Origin: JACVCK01 sp041940385
GTDB taxonomy: Bacteria; Planctomycetota; Phycisphaerae; Phycisphaerales; UBA1924
DNA: 9,681 nt
Assembly: GCA_041940385.1 (NCBI GenBank)
Contig: JBGTSD010000111.1
Span: 1-9,681 of the forward strand
Direction of reading: 5' to 3'
This document shows positions 1-7,502 of this stretch, piece after piece. Every line of letters begins with the position of its first letter. The stretch's first letter is position 1. The notes under the pieces were generated by a model. It was not told the DNA's origin and made no database searches. It saw nothing but the letters and a program-made list of their open reading frames with translations. The translations under genes were made by a program, and so were the position numbers.

Positions 1-981
1 CGTCGTGGTCTTGCCGCTGCCGGTCGGACCGGTCAGGAGGATCATGCCCTCGGGCCGGCGCATCAGGCGGCGGAAGTCCTCGCGCTGGCGTTTGCTCAGG
101 CCGAGCTCGTCGAGATCGAGCTGCACCGAGCCGCGATCGAGGATACGGAGCACCACGTCCTCGCCGTGCATCGACGGCAGGATCGACACGCGCACGTCGA
201 TCTGGCGGCCGGACGTCTGGAGCTGCACGCGGCCGTCCTGCGGCAGGCGGCGCTCGCCCACGTCCAGCCGCGCCATGATCTTGATGCGCGACACCAGCCC
301 CGCGTACAGCGCCGGCGGCGGCGGATCGAGATCAAGCAGCTCGCCGTCCACGCGCACACGCAGGCGCGTCGAGCGCTCGGCGCGCTCGAAGTGGATATCC
401 GAGGCGCTCAGCGACACCGCGCGCTCGATCGCCGCGGTGAGGAACTGCACGACGGGCGCCTCGGACGCAAGGTCGCGCAGCCGCTCCGCGTCGAGCAGCA
501 GCACATCAGACCCGTCGTCGTCCGCGCCCTCGATCTCCGCGAGCACGCGGTCCAGCGCGCTCTCGACCTCGCGCTGCGTCGCCGCGAGCGGCTCCACCTC
601 GCGCCCGGTCGCCTGACGCACGCTCTCGACTAGCGCCTCGTCCGGCGCCCACGCCATCGCCAGTCGCAGCGTCCCCTCGTCGGCGCTCACCGGAAGGACG
701 GTGTTGAAGCGGAGGAACGCCGGCGACAGCAGCCCCGCGGCCTGCTGGTCCAGTTCGTCCAGATTCGACGGCGCCTCCCACACGCCGATGCCCAGCAGCT
801 TGGCCAGCGCATCGCGCAGGTTCTCCTGGCTCAGCACGCCCGCCGTCACGAGCAAACGCCCGAGGCGCTGGCCCTGCTGACGGCGAAGGTTCACGAGGTT
901 CTCGCCGTCCGCCGCGCTCAGGCGCCGGCGCGCGATGAGATCCTCGAGGATCGCCAGGTCCGCCTCGTCGGCGGACAGCAA
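1..981 (-). CDS. gspE: Type II secretion system ATPase GspE (3' end beyond the window)
   Basis: This is the cytoplasmic hexameric ATPase that powers pseudopilus assembly in type II secretion. The visible 327 residues show an N-terminal helical region and an MshEN/T2SSE_N-like domain (about residues 1-150), then the start of the GspE/PilB core. Recognisable motifs are LRDLASEAPVVQF (about 168-180), SASDIHFE (192-199), SRIKIMARLDVGERRLPQDG (about 231-250) and LPSMHGEDVVLRILD (about 268-282). The Walker A motif GPTGSGKTTT ends exactly at the window edge, so the Asp boxes, Walker B and zinc-binding Cys motif lie outside. The start is uncertain: no ATG or GTG exists in this frame between the gspG stop and position 981. 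I chose TTG at 981. A CTG at 1035-1033 has a better Shine-Dalgarno (GGGAGA, 5-nt spacing) and is a real alternative. The family assignment is secure; PilB is the nearest alternative, and adjacent gspG favours GspE. Confidence 0.93.
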   Translation of the reverse strand, partial: MLSADEADLAILEDLIARRRLSAADGENLVNLRRQQGQRLGRLLVTAGVLSQENLRDALAKLLGIGVWEAPSNLDELDQQAAGLLSPAFLRFNTVLPVSADEGTLRLAMAWAPDEALVESVRQATGREVEPLAATQREVESALDRVLAEIEGADDDGSDVLLLDAERLRDLASEAPVVQFLTAAIERAVSLSASDIHFERAERSTRLRVRVDGELLDLDPPPPALYAGLVSRIKIMARLDVGERRLPQDGRVQLQTSGRQIDVRVSILPSMHGEDVVLRILDRGSVQLDLDELGLSKRQREDFRRLMRRPEGMILLTGPTGSGKTTT

Positions 982-1075
982 CGCCGGCGCACTGCGCTCG
1001 GGCGTCGCGTCGCGATGTGCATCGATGGTGGTCAGCTTCGTCTCCCGCGCCTTGAAGTCCCCGGAACTGCGCCGG

Positions 1076-1507
1076 TCACTGCCACGAGTAGATGTCCGCG
1101 TTCTCGCCCTCGCCGCCCTCGGTGTTGTCGGCGCCGAGGGAGTAGACCTCGTACTCGAAGCCCTGCTCCGACGCCGGCGCTCGGTAGCGCAGCGGGTTGC
1201 CCCAGCCGTCCACCGGCAGCGACTTGCGCTCGAGGTACGGGCCGTCCCACTTGTCCATATTCGGCGCGCTGTCCTTCTTCGTGATCAGCACGTCCAGGCC
1301 CTCTTCGGTCGAGGGGTACCGGCCGGTGTCCAGCTTGAACGATTGCAGCGCCGTGACCGTGTTGCCGATCTGCTGACGCGTGACCTGCGGCTTGGCCTTG
1401 CCGAGCTGGCCCAGCACCTTCGGCGCCACCAGCGTCGCGAGCAGCGCCAGAATGCCCAGCACCACCAGCAATTCGAGCAGGGTGAACGCACGTCGATTCC
1501 TGCGCAT
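1076..1507 (-). CDS. gspG: Type II secretion major pseudopilin GspG
   Basis: GspG is the main subunit of the periplasmic pseudopilus that pushes substrates through the outer-membrane secretin. The 143-residue product is of normal family length. It begins with a short basic leader (MRRNRRA), then the prepilin signature FTLLE and a hydrophobic helix to about residue 30. The +5 Glu is present. The residue before the expected cleavage site is Ala (residue 7) instead of the usual Gly. The C-terminus carries the GspG calcium-loop signature GADNTEGGEGENADI (about 125-139), and the middle has the conserved YPSTEEGL and DGWGNPLRY motifs. The ATG at 1507 was chosen because AAGGAGG (1522-1516) lies 8 nt upstream and the leader is then of normal size. 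The open frame extends to 1726, but that part is unlike any pseudopilin. The gene follows the GspH-like gene after 187 nt and precedes gspE. Confidence 0.95.
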   Translation of the reverse strand: MRRNRRAFTLLELLVVLGILALLATLVAPKVLGQLGKAKPQVTRQQIGNTVTALQSFKLDTGRYPSTEEGLDVLITKKDSAPNMDKWDGPYLERKSLPVDGWGNPLRYRAPASEQGFEYEVYSLGADNTEGGEGENADIYSWQ

Positions 1508-1694
1508 CGATCGATCCTCCTTGACGGATCGTGGCGCGGCGTGATGGGGTTGCCCGTGGTCGCCGCGGCCAGAAGCATCGCTGCTCCGGATCGGCCCGCC
1601 CGACCCGGCCGGACCCCAGCGCCCACCGTGGGGTGGCGGGACAGGGTCCTGGCGCCGTGCGTCCGGGCTTGCGCACGAGCGATATCGGACGGTA
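1508..1694 (-). other. 187-nt gap between gspH-like gene and gspG
   Basis: This stretch holds the gspG ribosome-binding site at its downstream end and no credible gene. An imperfect GC-rich hairpin (arms at 1620-1627 and 1632-1638, with one bulged base) and a smaller GGAC-AGG-GTCC hairpin (1639-1649) lie in it. Neither is followed by a T-tract on the minus strand, so I do not call a terminator. They could modulate the ratio of gspH to gspG transcript, which is speculative. Confidence 0.4.
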
Positions 1695-2195
1695 TCACTC
1701 GACCCGGACACCGTCAATCGAATCACCCCGGACCCGGATCCGCACCCCGCCCTCGCTCACCACCACCCAGTCGCACTGCGAAACAAGCCCTCCCGGGCTC
1801 CAGACCATCATGATCCGCGGCGGCGGCTCGCGACCCGTGATCTCCTCGACCGTGCGGATCCCGCCTCGGCGCTGGCCGCCCTGCTCTTCCGCCGTCGTCC
1901 TCGCCCACCAGCCCGAGGGCAGGTCGAAGCGGCGATCGAGCACCGTCAGCCGGTTCGGCCCGGGCTCGTAGATCACGCTCACCGGCAGCCCCTTCTCCGT
2001 CGCCGCGAGCTGCCCGGAGCGGACCATCTCGATCACACCCTCGCGCACCCGGCGTTCCTCCCCCAGAGCCATCCGACCGATCGTCGGCGCGACGATCAAC
2101 CCGGCGAGCGCGAGGATCGCCAGGACCAGCATCAGTTCGGCCAGCGAGAATCCACGGCGGAGCGAGTCGGCCCGGTCAGGGCGCGGCGTCGCCAT
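1695..2195 (-). CDS. GspH-like minor pseudopilin (prepilin N-terminal methylation protein)
   Basis: This is a 166-residue type IV pilin-like protein, most likely a GspH-type minor pseudopilin at or near the tip of the type II pseudopilus. A 15-residue basic leader ends in Gly15. The cleavage motif G/FSLAE follows, with Glu at +5 of the mature chain, then a hydrophobic helix to about residue 37 (LMLVLAILALAGLIVAP). The remaining 130 residues should be a beta-rich periplasmic head; the part with GWWARTTAEEQ and PPPRIMMVWSPGG is GspH-like in layout but diverged. The ATG at 2195 is preceded by a purine-rich GGAAGAGGAAG. This start lies inside the upstream dockerin gene (20-nt overlap, different frame), which implies translational coupling. 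GspG lies downstream. A more generic pseudopilin (GspI/GspJ-like) cannot be excluded, so I give no symbol. Confidence 0.87.
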   Translation of the reverse strand: MATPRPDRADSLRRGFSLAELMLVLAILALAGLIVAPTIGRMALGEERRVREGVIEMVRSGQLAATEKGLPVSVIYEPGPNRLTVLDRRFDLPSGWWARTTAEEQGGQRRGGIRTVEEITGREPPPRIMMVWSPGGLVSQCDWVVVSEGGVRIRVRGDSIDGVRVE

Positions 2196-2916
2196 CTTCC
2201 TCTTCCGCCGGCGCCTCCACCGTTTCGCCCATGCGCCGAAGGATCTCGGTCACGTCGTTGGTGTTGATGCGCGAATCGGAATTGACGTCGAGGTCCCCGC
2301 CGTCGAGATCGCGCCGAAATCCGATGACCCAGCGCATTACGAGCCGCGCGTCTTCCATGGTGACTACGCCGTCGCCGTCCACGTCGGGCGAGCCGCCGCC
2401 GGAGCCGTCGCCGTCCCCGTCGCCGTCGCCATCGCCGTTCCCGCCGCTGGAGAGCACCGGGCCGATGTGGGTGGAGATGTTCTGCGCGTTGAACGCCGCG
2501 GACAGCGGATTGGTCACGCCGAGGAAATCGACCGTGTACTGGTCGGTGGCGCCCGCGGAGGGCACGAGCGCGTAGCGGGCGTTCCCGCGCCGGTACTCGA
2601 AGCGGATCGTCACGGCGGTGTTGTTCGGGCGGGTGATGGTGAGCCCTTCCCACTCGCCGGCGCCGTCCACCTGGTCCTCGATGACGCCGCCGCCCTCGAT
2701 GACCGCGGCGACTCGATCGCCGGTGCGCGGCGAGATGCTCGCGTTCCCGTTCACGCGCCCGTTGATGATCATGAAGTAGGTCAGCGGCGCCGACCCGCCC
2801 CCGGAGCCTCCTCCGGAACCGCCGCCTCCGGTCTGGGCGACCGCGGGACCGCTCAGGACGGCGCCGAGGCAGACCGCGGAGAGCGTCACGAGCCGTCGGA
2901 TGGTGGAGTGGATCAT
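2176..2916 (-). CDS. Secreted protein with C-terminal type I dockerin domain
   Basis: This is a 246-residue exported protein. Residues 1-27 form a Sec signal peptide ending in AVA. A Gly/Ser linker (29-43) follows, then a beta-rich domain of about 110 residues (45-155) that I cannot name. A (GD)n linker (160-172) leads to a dockerin-like pair at 178-230. The two calcium loops are DVDGDGVVTMED (178-189) and DVNSDSRINTND (210-221), each followed by a helix, as in type I dockerins. An acidic tail ends the chain. In cellulosomes dockerins bind cohesins; in planctomycetes similar modules occur on many exported proteins whose partner is unknown. The ATG at 2916 has GGAGG about 10 nt upstream. The gene appears to head the pseudopilin operon and its last 20 nt overlap the gspH-like gene. 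Partner and substrate are unknown; a role linked to type II secretion is inferred from position only. Confidence 0.9.
   Translation of the reverse strand: MIHSTIRRLVTLSAVCLGAVLSGPAVAQTGGGGSGGGSGGGSAPLTYFMIINGRVNGNASISPRTGDRVAAVIEGGGVIEDQVDGAGEWEGLTITRPNNTAVTIRFEYRRGNARYALVPSAGATDQYTVDFLGVTNPLSAAFNAQNISTHIGPVLSSGGNGDGDGDGDGDGSGGGSPDVDGDGVVTMEDARLVMRWVIGFRRDLDGGDLDVNSDSRINTNDVTEILRRMGETVEAPAEEEDGDAAP
2404..2439 (-). repeat. Hexanucleotide tandem repeat coding for a Gly-Asp linker
   Basis: Six near-perfect copies of GCCGTC (plus strand) lie in tandem; three copies differ by one base. On the minus strand they encode the alternating Gly-Asp linker just before the dockerin domain. Such in-frame repeats can gain or lose units without breaking the protein, so linker length could vary between strains. 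Confidence 0.75.
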
Positions 2917-2960
2917 GCTCGGAAGGCCTCCAGGACGCCACGGGGAGGGGCGTCAGGAGA

Positions 2961-2990
2961 ATTGTACGTGCGAGGTCTCCTGCGGGTCCG
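2961..2990 (-). promoter_or_regulatory. Candidate sigma70-like promoter for the dockerin-gsp operon
   Basis: On the minus strand TACAAT (2966-2961) matches the -10 consensus at 5 of 6 positions. CGGACC (2990-2985) is a weak -35 (3 of 6) with an 18-bp spacer. The predicted transcript start is near 2954, leaving a leader of about 38 nt before the ATG at 2916. The site lies downstream of the strong terminator of the preceding gene, where a new promoter is expected. The -35 is poor, so confidence is moderate. Confidence 0.42.
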
Positions 2991-3015
2991 TCGATCGGAG
3001 CTTCGCCCGCGCATG

Positions 3016-3045
3016 AAAAAAGCGGGCGTCCCGAAGGACGCCCGC
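3016..3045 (-). terminator. Intrinsic terminator with UUCG tetraloop
   Basis: Read on the minus strand, GCGGGCGTCC pairs perfectly over 10 bp with GGACGCCCGC across a TTCG loop closed by C-G. Six T residues (3021-3016) follow. It begins about 32 nt past the stop of the 1474-residue protein gene. There is no T-tract on the plus strand, so it acts for the minus strand only. It separates the giant gene from the dockerin-gsp operon. Confidence 0.96.
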
Positions 3046-3077
3046 CTGTGATCAGCCAGGATCAGATTCGTCGGAGA

Positions 3078-6000
3078 TCACTCGACGAACTGCGTATCCG
3101 TGAAGAGCAGGTAGCCATCGTTGGCCGGGACCGACTCGAAGTCGGAGAAGGTCGGCTGGCCTTCGATGAAGATGAGCACGCCCTCTTCGTCAGTCATGGA
3201 CATGACGATCTGGTTGCCCGCGGGGGCACCAGCGTTGGAGGACGTGATCGCATCGCCACGCGTGTTGACCAGCAGGTGCCAGCCACCATTCGTGGAGTTC
3301 GGGGTGATCGTCTGAGACGCGCCCGAGATGTCCTCGGCGAGGGTGCCGAAGGTGAACCACACCCAGTCCGAGCTCCAGTCATTGAACTCGAGAGCGTAGG
3401 CGTAGCCGGTGGCGATGCGGTTCAGGCCGCGGGCCGAGCCGCAGTACACGCCGCGCGTGTCCAGGGCGAGGGCCGTGGCGATGTCCGGCATGATGGGCTC
3501 CTTGTCGTCCTCGTCGAGCATGACGAAGAAGCCGCGGGCCGTGGTGCCGGAGGGGAAGGCCACGACGGAGTTGAACGGCGCCGTAGCGGTGCCGGTGCCC
3601 GTCGGGACCACGACCGGGTTCGGGCGAGTGGCCGTCGTGCCGAAGTCCTGGCCAGCGCCAGAGACATTCGAGCGCGTCGGGCTCGAGGCCGAAGCCGGGA
3701 AGAACATCCAGTCGTCCTGAACATACTGATCCATGCGGTACGGGTGCACGAAGTCCGCATTGATGTTGAACACGATCGGCTGGTTGTTGGCGAAGGTGAA
3801 CGACTTCACGCCGGTGGCGACGTCCGCCTGGTTGTCGGCGGCGAAGGTCACGCGACGGACGAGGAGGTTGTTCGCGAGGAACGGCTCCACGTCGCTGAAG
3901 TTGTCATCGGGGCACACGACGAAGACGACCGGGCAGCCGAGGTAGTCCTTGGCGCCGCGGGTGTGCAGGGTGTAGGGACGAGCGCCATTCGCGTCGGCGT
4001 CGCCGGTGATGAAGGTGTTGCCGATGAACTCGAAGCCGCCCTCGAAGGTCAGGGTGCCGTTGCTGATGCCGGCGCCGGTGACATTGAAACGACCGGGGGT
4101 CGTCGTGTCGCGGCGGAGGGTCAGCGCGATCGGCTTGACGACGAAGGAGGAGTCGATGTTCTGGTAGAGGAGGACCTGCTCGGTGAGCTCGGTGTCGCCG
4201 TCGGTCTCGAGCTCGGCGACCTGGTAGATGTCAAGGTCGGGCTTGCTGTTGATGATGCCGCAGGGGCTCAGGTTGCCTTCGCAGGAGTCGCCGTCGCCCT
4301 TGAGCTGCGGGTGGAAGTAGACGACGGTGCCATCGGGGATGGTCGCCGTGGTGCCGGTGGCGAAGAGGCCATCGACGCCGAGCGAGCCGACGTAGGTGAC
4401 GCCCTTGTAGACGAAGCGGAGGTCACCGCAGTCGGTGACGGACTTGAAGACGTACGCGGCGATCTCGGCGCCGAGCGCGTCCTCGTCCTCGCCGCCGAGG
4501 TCAAGCAGACCGACGTAGGTTTCGCCGATCGGGTTGCCTTCGGGGCTCGGGGTGCTCGGACGAGCAACGTCGACCGAGATGAACTCGGAGGGAACCTCAG
4601 AGCCGTTGGTGGCGTCGACGAGCGTCGTCGCCGGGTCCTCGAGCTCCGTGGAGTCGCGGTAGCCGACGAAGAAGTCTTCCTGACCAAGCTCGCAGCCCTC
4701 GACCATGGTCAGCACGAAGAGGTAGCAGCCGTCCGCGCGCTCCTCGGTGCCGATGTCGATGGACTCGACGAGACCGACCAGGTCGCCGTAGTCGCCATTG
4801 TCGCCGCCGAAGTCGTCACCCTGGATGAAGAAGCGCTCGAGCAGCTCGGAGAGCGTGCCGTCGGCTTCGACCTCGCCGGTGGTCTTCAGGACGATCGTGG
4901 TGACGAGGTTGGTCTCGTCATCGACGAACGCCACGGCGTCGTCCTTGAACGTCGCGGCGGGGAGACCGAGCTCGACGAGCTTGGTCTTGGCCGTGACCGG
5001 ATCGATGCGGTTGCCATCGGCGTCCTCGATCGGGGCGCCGGGGTTGAACACCGCGACCTCGATGACGGTCTCGGAGTCGAGACCGGGGAGGCCCTCGATG
5101 AAGACGCGGTTGTCGCCGCCGAAGCCGCCGTCAAAGTCGGCGCCATCGATCGCGACGCGCACGCCGTCCTCGAAGAAGAGGAACATCGACTCGACCTCGT
5201 CGAAGCCGTTCGGATTGAACACGCCTTCGGAGAAGCCGACCGTCACGTCGAAGATCGGGTTGCCGGTGCCGAACGCGCCGAGCAGGGCCGGGGCAGCGCC
5301 GTCGGAGACTTCGCCGCCTTCGGCGGTCATTTCGCCGCCGTCAACCATGTCGAACGTGCCGACCGCGGAGTTGCCGAGACCCTCGGCGCCCTCGACGGCG
5401 TTGACGTTGATGCCGAACAGGTAGACATCGGCGTCGCCGGTGCCGACGAGGATCGACGTCGTGCCGTCGTTGGCCGTGCCGTCCACGGGGACGGTCGGGG
5501 CCGTGAAGGTCACGCTGTCGTTGCTGACGTACATCGTCGCCAGGGCCGCGCCGTTGATGGCGAGGAGCTGGTCGGCGAAGTCATCGGCGTCGCCCGAATC
5601 GATCTCGGGGATGCCGAGGTTGGCGTCGAGGCCGGTGGTGAGGTCGGAGATCGTCACGCCCGGATCGAACGCGAGGCCCATCTGGCCGGCGTCGAGCGAG
5701 GAGACGGACTCGTCAAAGATGGCCTTGATCGTGCCGACGAACTCGCAGAGACCAGTGGTGGTCGCCTGCGTGATGACGGCGGCGAGGATCGGACGGGCCA
5801 GGTCCTCGACATCGGCCTCGGTGTCCGACGCGATCGTCGCGCCCAGCGCGTTGCCGAGCAGCGGGGTCTCGTCGGTGTCGATCTCGAGGCGGAGCGGGAA
5901 TCGCTCGTCGAGACCCATGAAGGAAATCCCGCCCTCGGGCGACCAGGTGCCGTCGGAGTTGACGCTGTAGTCGCCGTCGTTCAGGAAGAACTGCACGAAG

Positions 6001-7502
6001 ACGCGGTCGGAGGCCTCTTCGATGACGTTGTCATCGGCGGTGCCGTCCTGGTCCTCGTCATCGATGCCGATCACCTCGGTGTTCGTCGGCAGCGTGGCCT
6101 GCACGGTGACGCCGAACGCCACGACGACGTCGTTGCCGTCGTCGTCGGTCGCGACCAGGACGAACTGCGCGGGATTCGCGCCGCCCGTGTTGGTCGGGGT
6201 GGCCGAGAGATCCATCGCGCCCCAGACTTCGAAGGTGTCGCCGTCGAAGTTCGGGCCGGAGCCCTGGAGCAGGGTGAACTCTTCGACTTCGATGTCGCCG
6301 GCGAGGCCCATCTGCGCGAAGGTGCTGTTGGAGGCGAGGCCGCCCGCGACGGAGTTCACTTCGCCGGCCGAGCCGTCGGCGAGGCCGACGGTGAAGCCGA
6401 TGAACCGGCTGCGGATGTCGGCGATGGCCGCCGCGTCGGTGATGTCGGGGTTGACATCGATGTTGATGATGCGGTTGAAGTCGCTGTCGCCCGTGCCGTC
6501 CACGGTGATGCCCGCGACGGTGTAGGGACCGCCGGCGAGACCGTTGAGGTAGGACGAGAGCGCCTGGGCGCCGGCGCCGGAGGCGTTGGTGCCGACCAGG
6601 AAGTCGGTCGCCTCATCGAGACCGGCCTCGACGGTGTCGGCGGGATTCTCGCCGGAGTCGTCGATGAGCTGGTGATTGGCGAGGATCGAGATGTTCTCGA
6701 TCTGCATGGAGTCGTTGCCCGTCGCGGCGAGCGCGGGGAGAACGCTCGAACCGGTGCGCTGGATGCAGCCCCACTCCGTGACGACCTCGGGGACGCCGTC
6801 GGAGTCGGTGTCGATCGCGACCAGGAAGATGTCGAAGGCGTTGTTGAAGCGGTAGGAGTTCGCCGTGAGACCGCCGCCGCCGTCCGGATCCGCGCCCCAG
6901 AACTCATCGAGCGGGATGTCGATGCCGGCGTTGAGCAGGCCCTCGGTCACCTCGGCGTCCGTGTCGAGCGACGCGATCGAGGTGAACTCGAGCGTGAAGA
7001 ACTCGGTGCCCTCGGTGCCGGCGCCGATGTAGGTCATCATGTCCGTGATGGACGTGCCGAAGGACGCGATGTCCGTCGAGCGCGCCAGCAGGATGAACGA
7101 ACCCGGGTCGTCCGCGTCCGCCGCGGCGTTGGAGTTCGCGATGAGGTGCAGCGCAGCGTCATCGTCGTACTGACCGAAGTTCGGGATCACGGCGCGGCTG
7201 CGATTACGCACGCCGCCGCCGCCGGTGGTCTCGACCGTGAGCGACGAGTTGGCGCCGGCGGTGCCGTTGAGCGTGCCGGAGAGCGTCGTCGCGACGCTGG
7301 TGTCGAGAACCTCGCGCGGGAACAGGAAGGTCGCGACCGTCGAGTCGTCGCCGCTCGGGATCGTGCCCGACGACGGACCTCCGTTGTGCTGCGCGAGCGT
7401 CAACGTCGCGGCGTTCGCGACGGAGACCGCGAAACCCGCCGCGACGACCATGGTGGCCGTAGCGCCGATGTTCCGCAGAGCGGAAGAGTTGAAACGCCTC
7501 AT
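3078..7502 (-). CDS. Giant acidic exported protein, function unknown, possible Ig-like repeats
   Basis: The product has 1474 residues. A Sec signal peptide occupies about residues 1-31 (basic start, hydrophobic core, SVANA before the cut). The mature chain is very rich in Asp, Gly, Thr and Val, and poor in Lys, as in large extracellular beta-sheet proteins. Three regions look like degenerate bacterial Ig-like repeats (about 569-610, 736-790 and 850-890), with patterns such as GTIKAIFDESV and FDVTVGFSEGV. Asp-rich calcium-loop-like stretches occur near 230 (DTDSDG) and 479 (DDEDQDG). I count ten Cys, five of them in the region of about residues 930-1070, so disulfides are possible. The C-terminal 250 residues contain Trp clusters. 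I see no PEP-CTERM, LPXTG, dockerin or transmembrane anchor. The ATG at 7502 is chosen for AAAGGAA 8 nt upstream and the signal peptide. A strong terminator ends the gene. It could be a surface-layer, adhesin or matrix protein; this is not established. Confidence 0.93.
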   Translation of the reverse strand: MRRFNSSALRNIGATATMVVAAGFAVSVANAATLTLAQHNGGPSSGTIPSGDDSTVATFLFPREVLDTSVATTLSGTLNGTAGANSSLTVETTGGGGVRNRSRAVIPNFGQYDDDAALHLIANSNAAADADDPGSFILLARSTDIASFGTSITDMMTYIGAGTEGTEFFTLEFTSIASLDTDAEVTEGLLNAGIDIPLDEFWGADPDGGGGLTANSYRFNNAFDIFLVAIDTDSDGVPEVVTEWGCIQRTGSSVLPALAATGNDSMQIENISILANHQLIDDSGENPADTVEAGLDEATDFLVGTNASGAGAQALSSYLNGLAGGPYTVAGITVDGTGDSDFNRIINIDVNPDITDAAAIADIRSRFIGFTVGLADGSAGEVNSVAGGLASNSTFAQMGLAGDIEVEEFTLLQGSGPNFDGDTFEVWGAMDLSATPTNTGGANPAQFVLVATDDDGNDVVVAFGVTVQATLPTNTEVIGIDDEDQDGTADDNVIEEASDRVFVQFFLNDGDYSVNSDGTWSPEGGISFMGLDERFPLRLEIDTDETPLLGNALGATIASDTEADVEDLARPILAAVITQATTTGLCEFVGTIKAIFDESVSSLDAGQMGLAFDPGVTISDLTTGLDANLGIPEIDSGDADDFADQLLAINGAALATMYVSNDSVTFTAPTVPVDGTANDGTTSILVGTGDADVYLFGINVNAVEGAEGLGNSAVGTFDMVDGGEMTAEGGEVSDGAAPALLGAFGTGNPIFDVTVGFSEGVFNPNGFDEVESMFLFFEDGVRVAIDGADFDGGFGGDNRVFIEGLPGLDSETVIEVAVFNPGAPIEDADGNRIDPVTAKTKLVELGLPAATFKDDAVAFVDDETNLVTTIVLKTTGEVEADGTLSELLERFFIQGDDFGGDNGDYGDLVGLVESIDIGTEERADGCYLFVLTMVEGCELGQEDFFVGYRDSTELEDPATTLVDATNGSEVPSEFISVDVARPSTPSPEGNPIGETYVGLLDLGGEDEDALGAEIAAYVFKSVTDCGDLRFVYKGVTYVGSLGVDGLFATGTTATIPDGTVVYFHPQLKGDGDSCEGNLSPCGIINSKPDLDIYQVAELETDGDTELTEQVLLYQNIDSSFVVKPIALTLRRDTTTPGRFNVTGAGISNGTLTFEGGFEFIGNTFITGDADANGARPYTLHTRGAKDYLGCPVVFVVCPDDNFSDVEPFLANNLLVRRVTFAADNQADVATGVKSFTFANNQPIVFNINADFVHPYRMDQYVQDDWMFFPASASSPTRSNVSGAGQDFGTTATRPNPVVVPTGTGTATAPFNSVVAFPSGTTARGFFVMLDEDDKEPIMPDIATALALDTRGVYCGSARGLNRIATGYAYALEFNDWSSDWVWFTFGTLAEDISGASQTITPNSTNGGWHLLVNTRGDAITSSNAGAPAGNQIVMSMTDEEGVLIFIEGQPTFSDFESVPANDGYLLFTDTQFVE

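Noticed and set aside
1620..1649. Terminator between the gspH-like gene and gspG
   Set aside because: The hairpins are short or bulged and no T-tract follows on the minus strand.
1508..1726. N-terminal extension of GspG from 1726
   Set aside because: A strong ribosome-binding site and prepilin leader define the start at 1507; the extension overlaps the end of the gspH-like gene and has no pilin character.
2132..2941. 269-codon Arg-rich frame over the dockerin gene
   Set aside because: Shadow frame; the dockerin frame has a signal peptide and two calcium loops.
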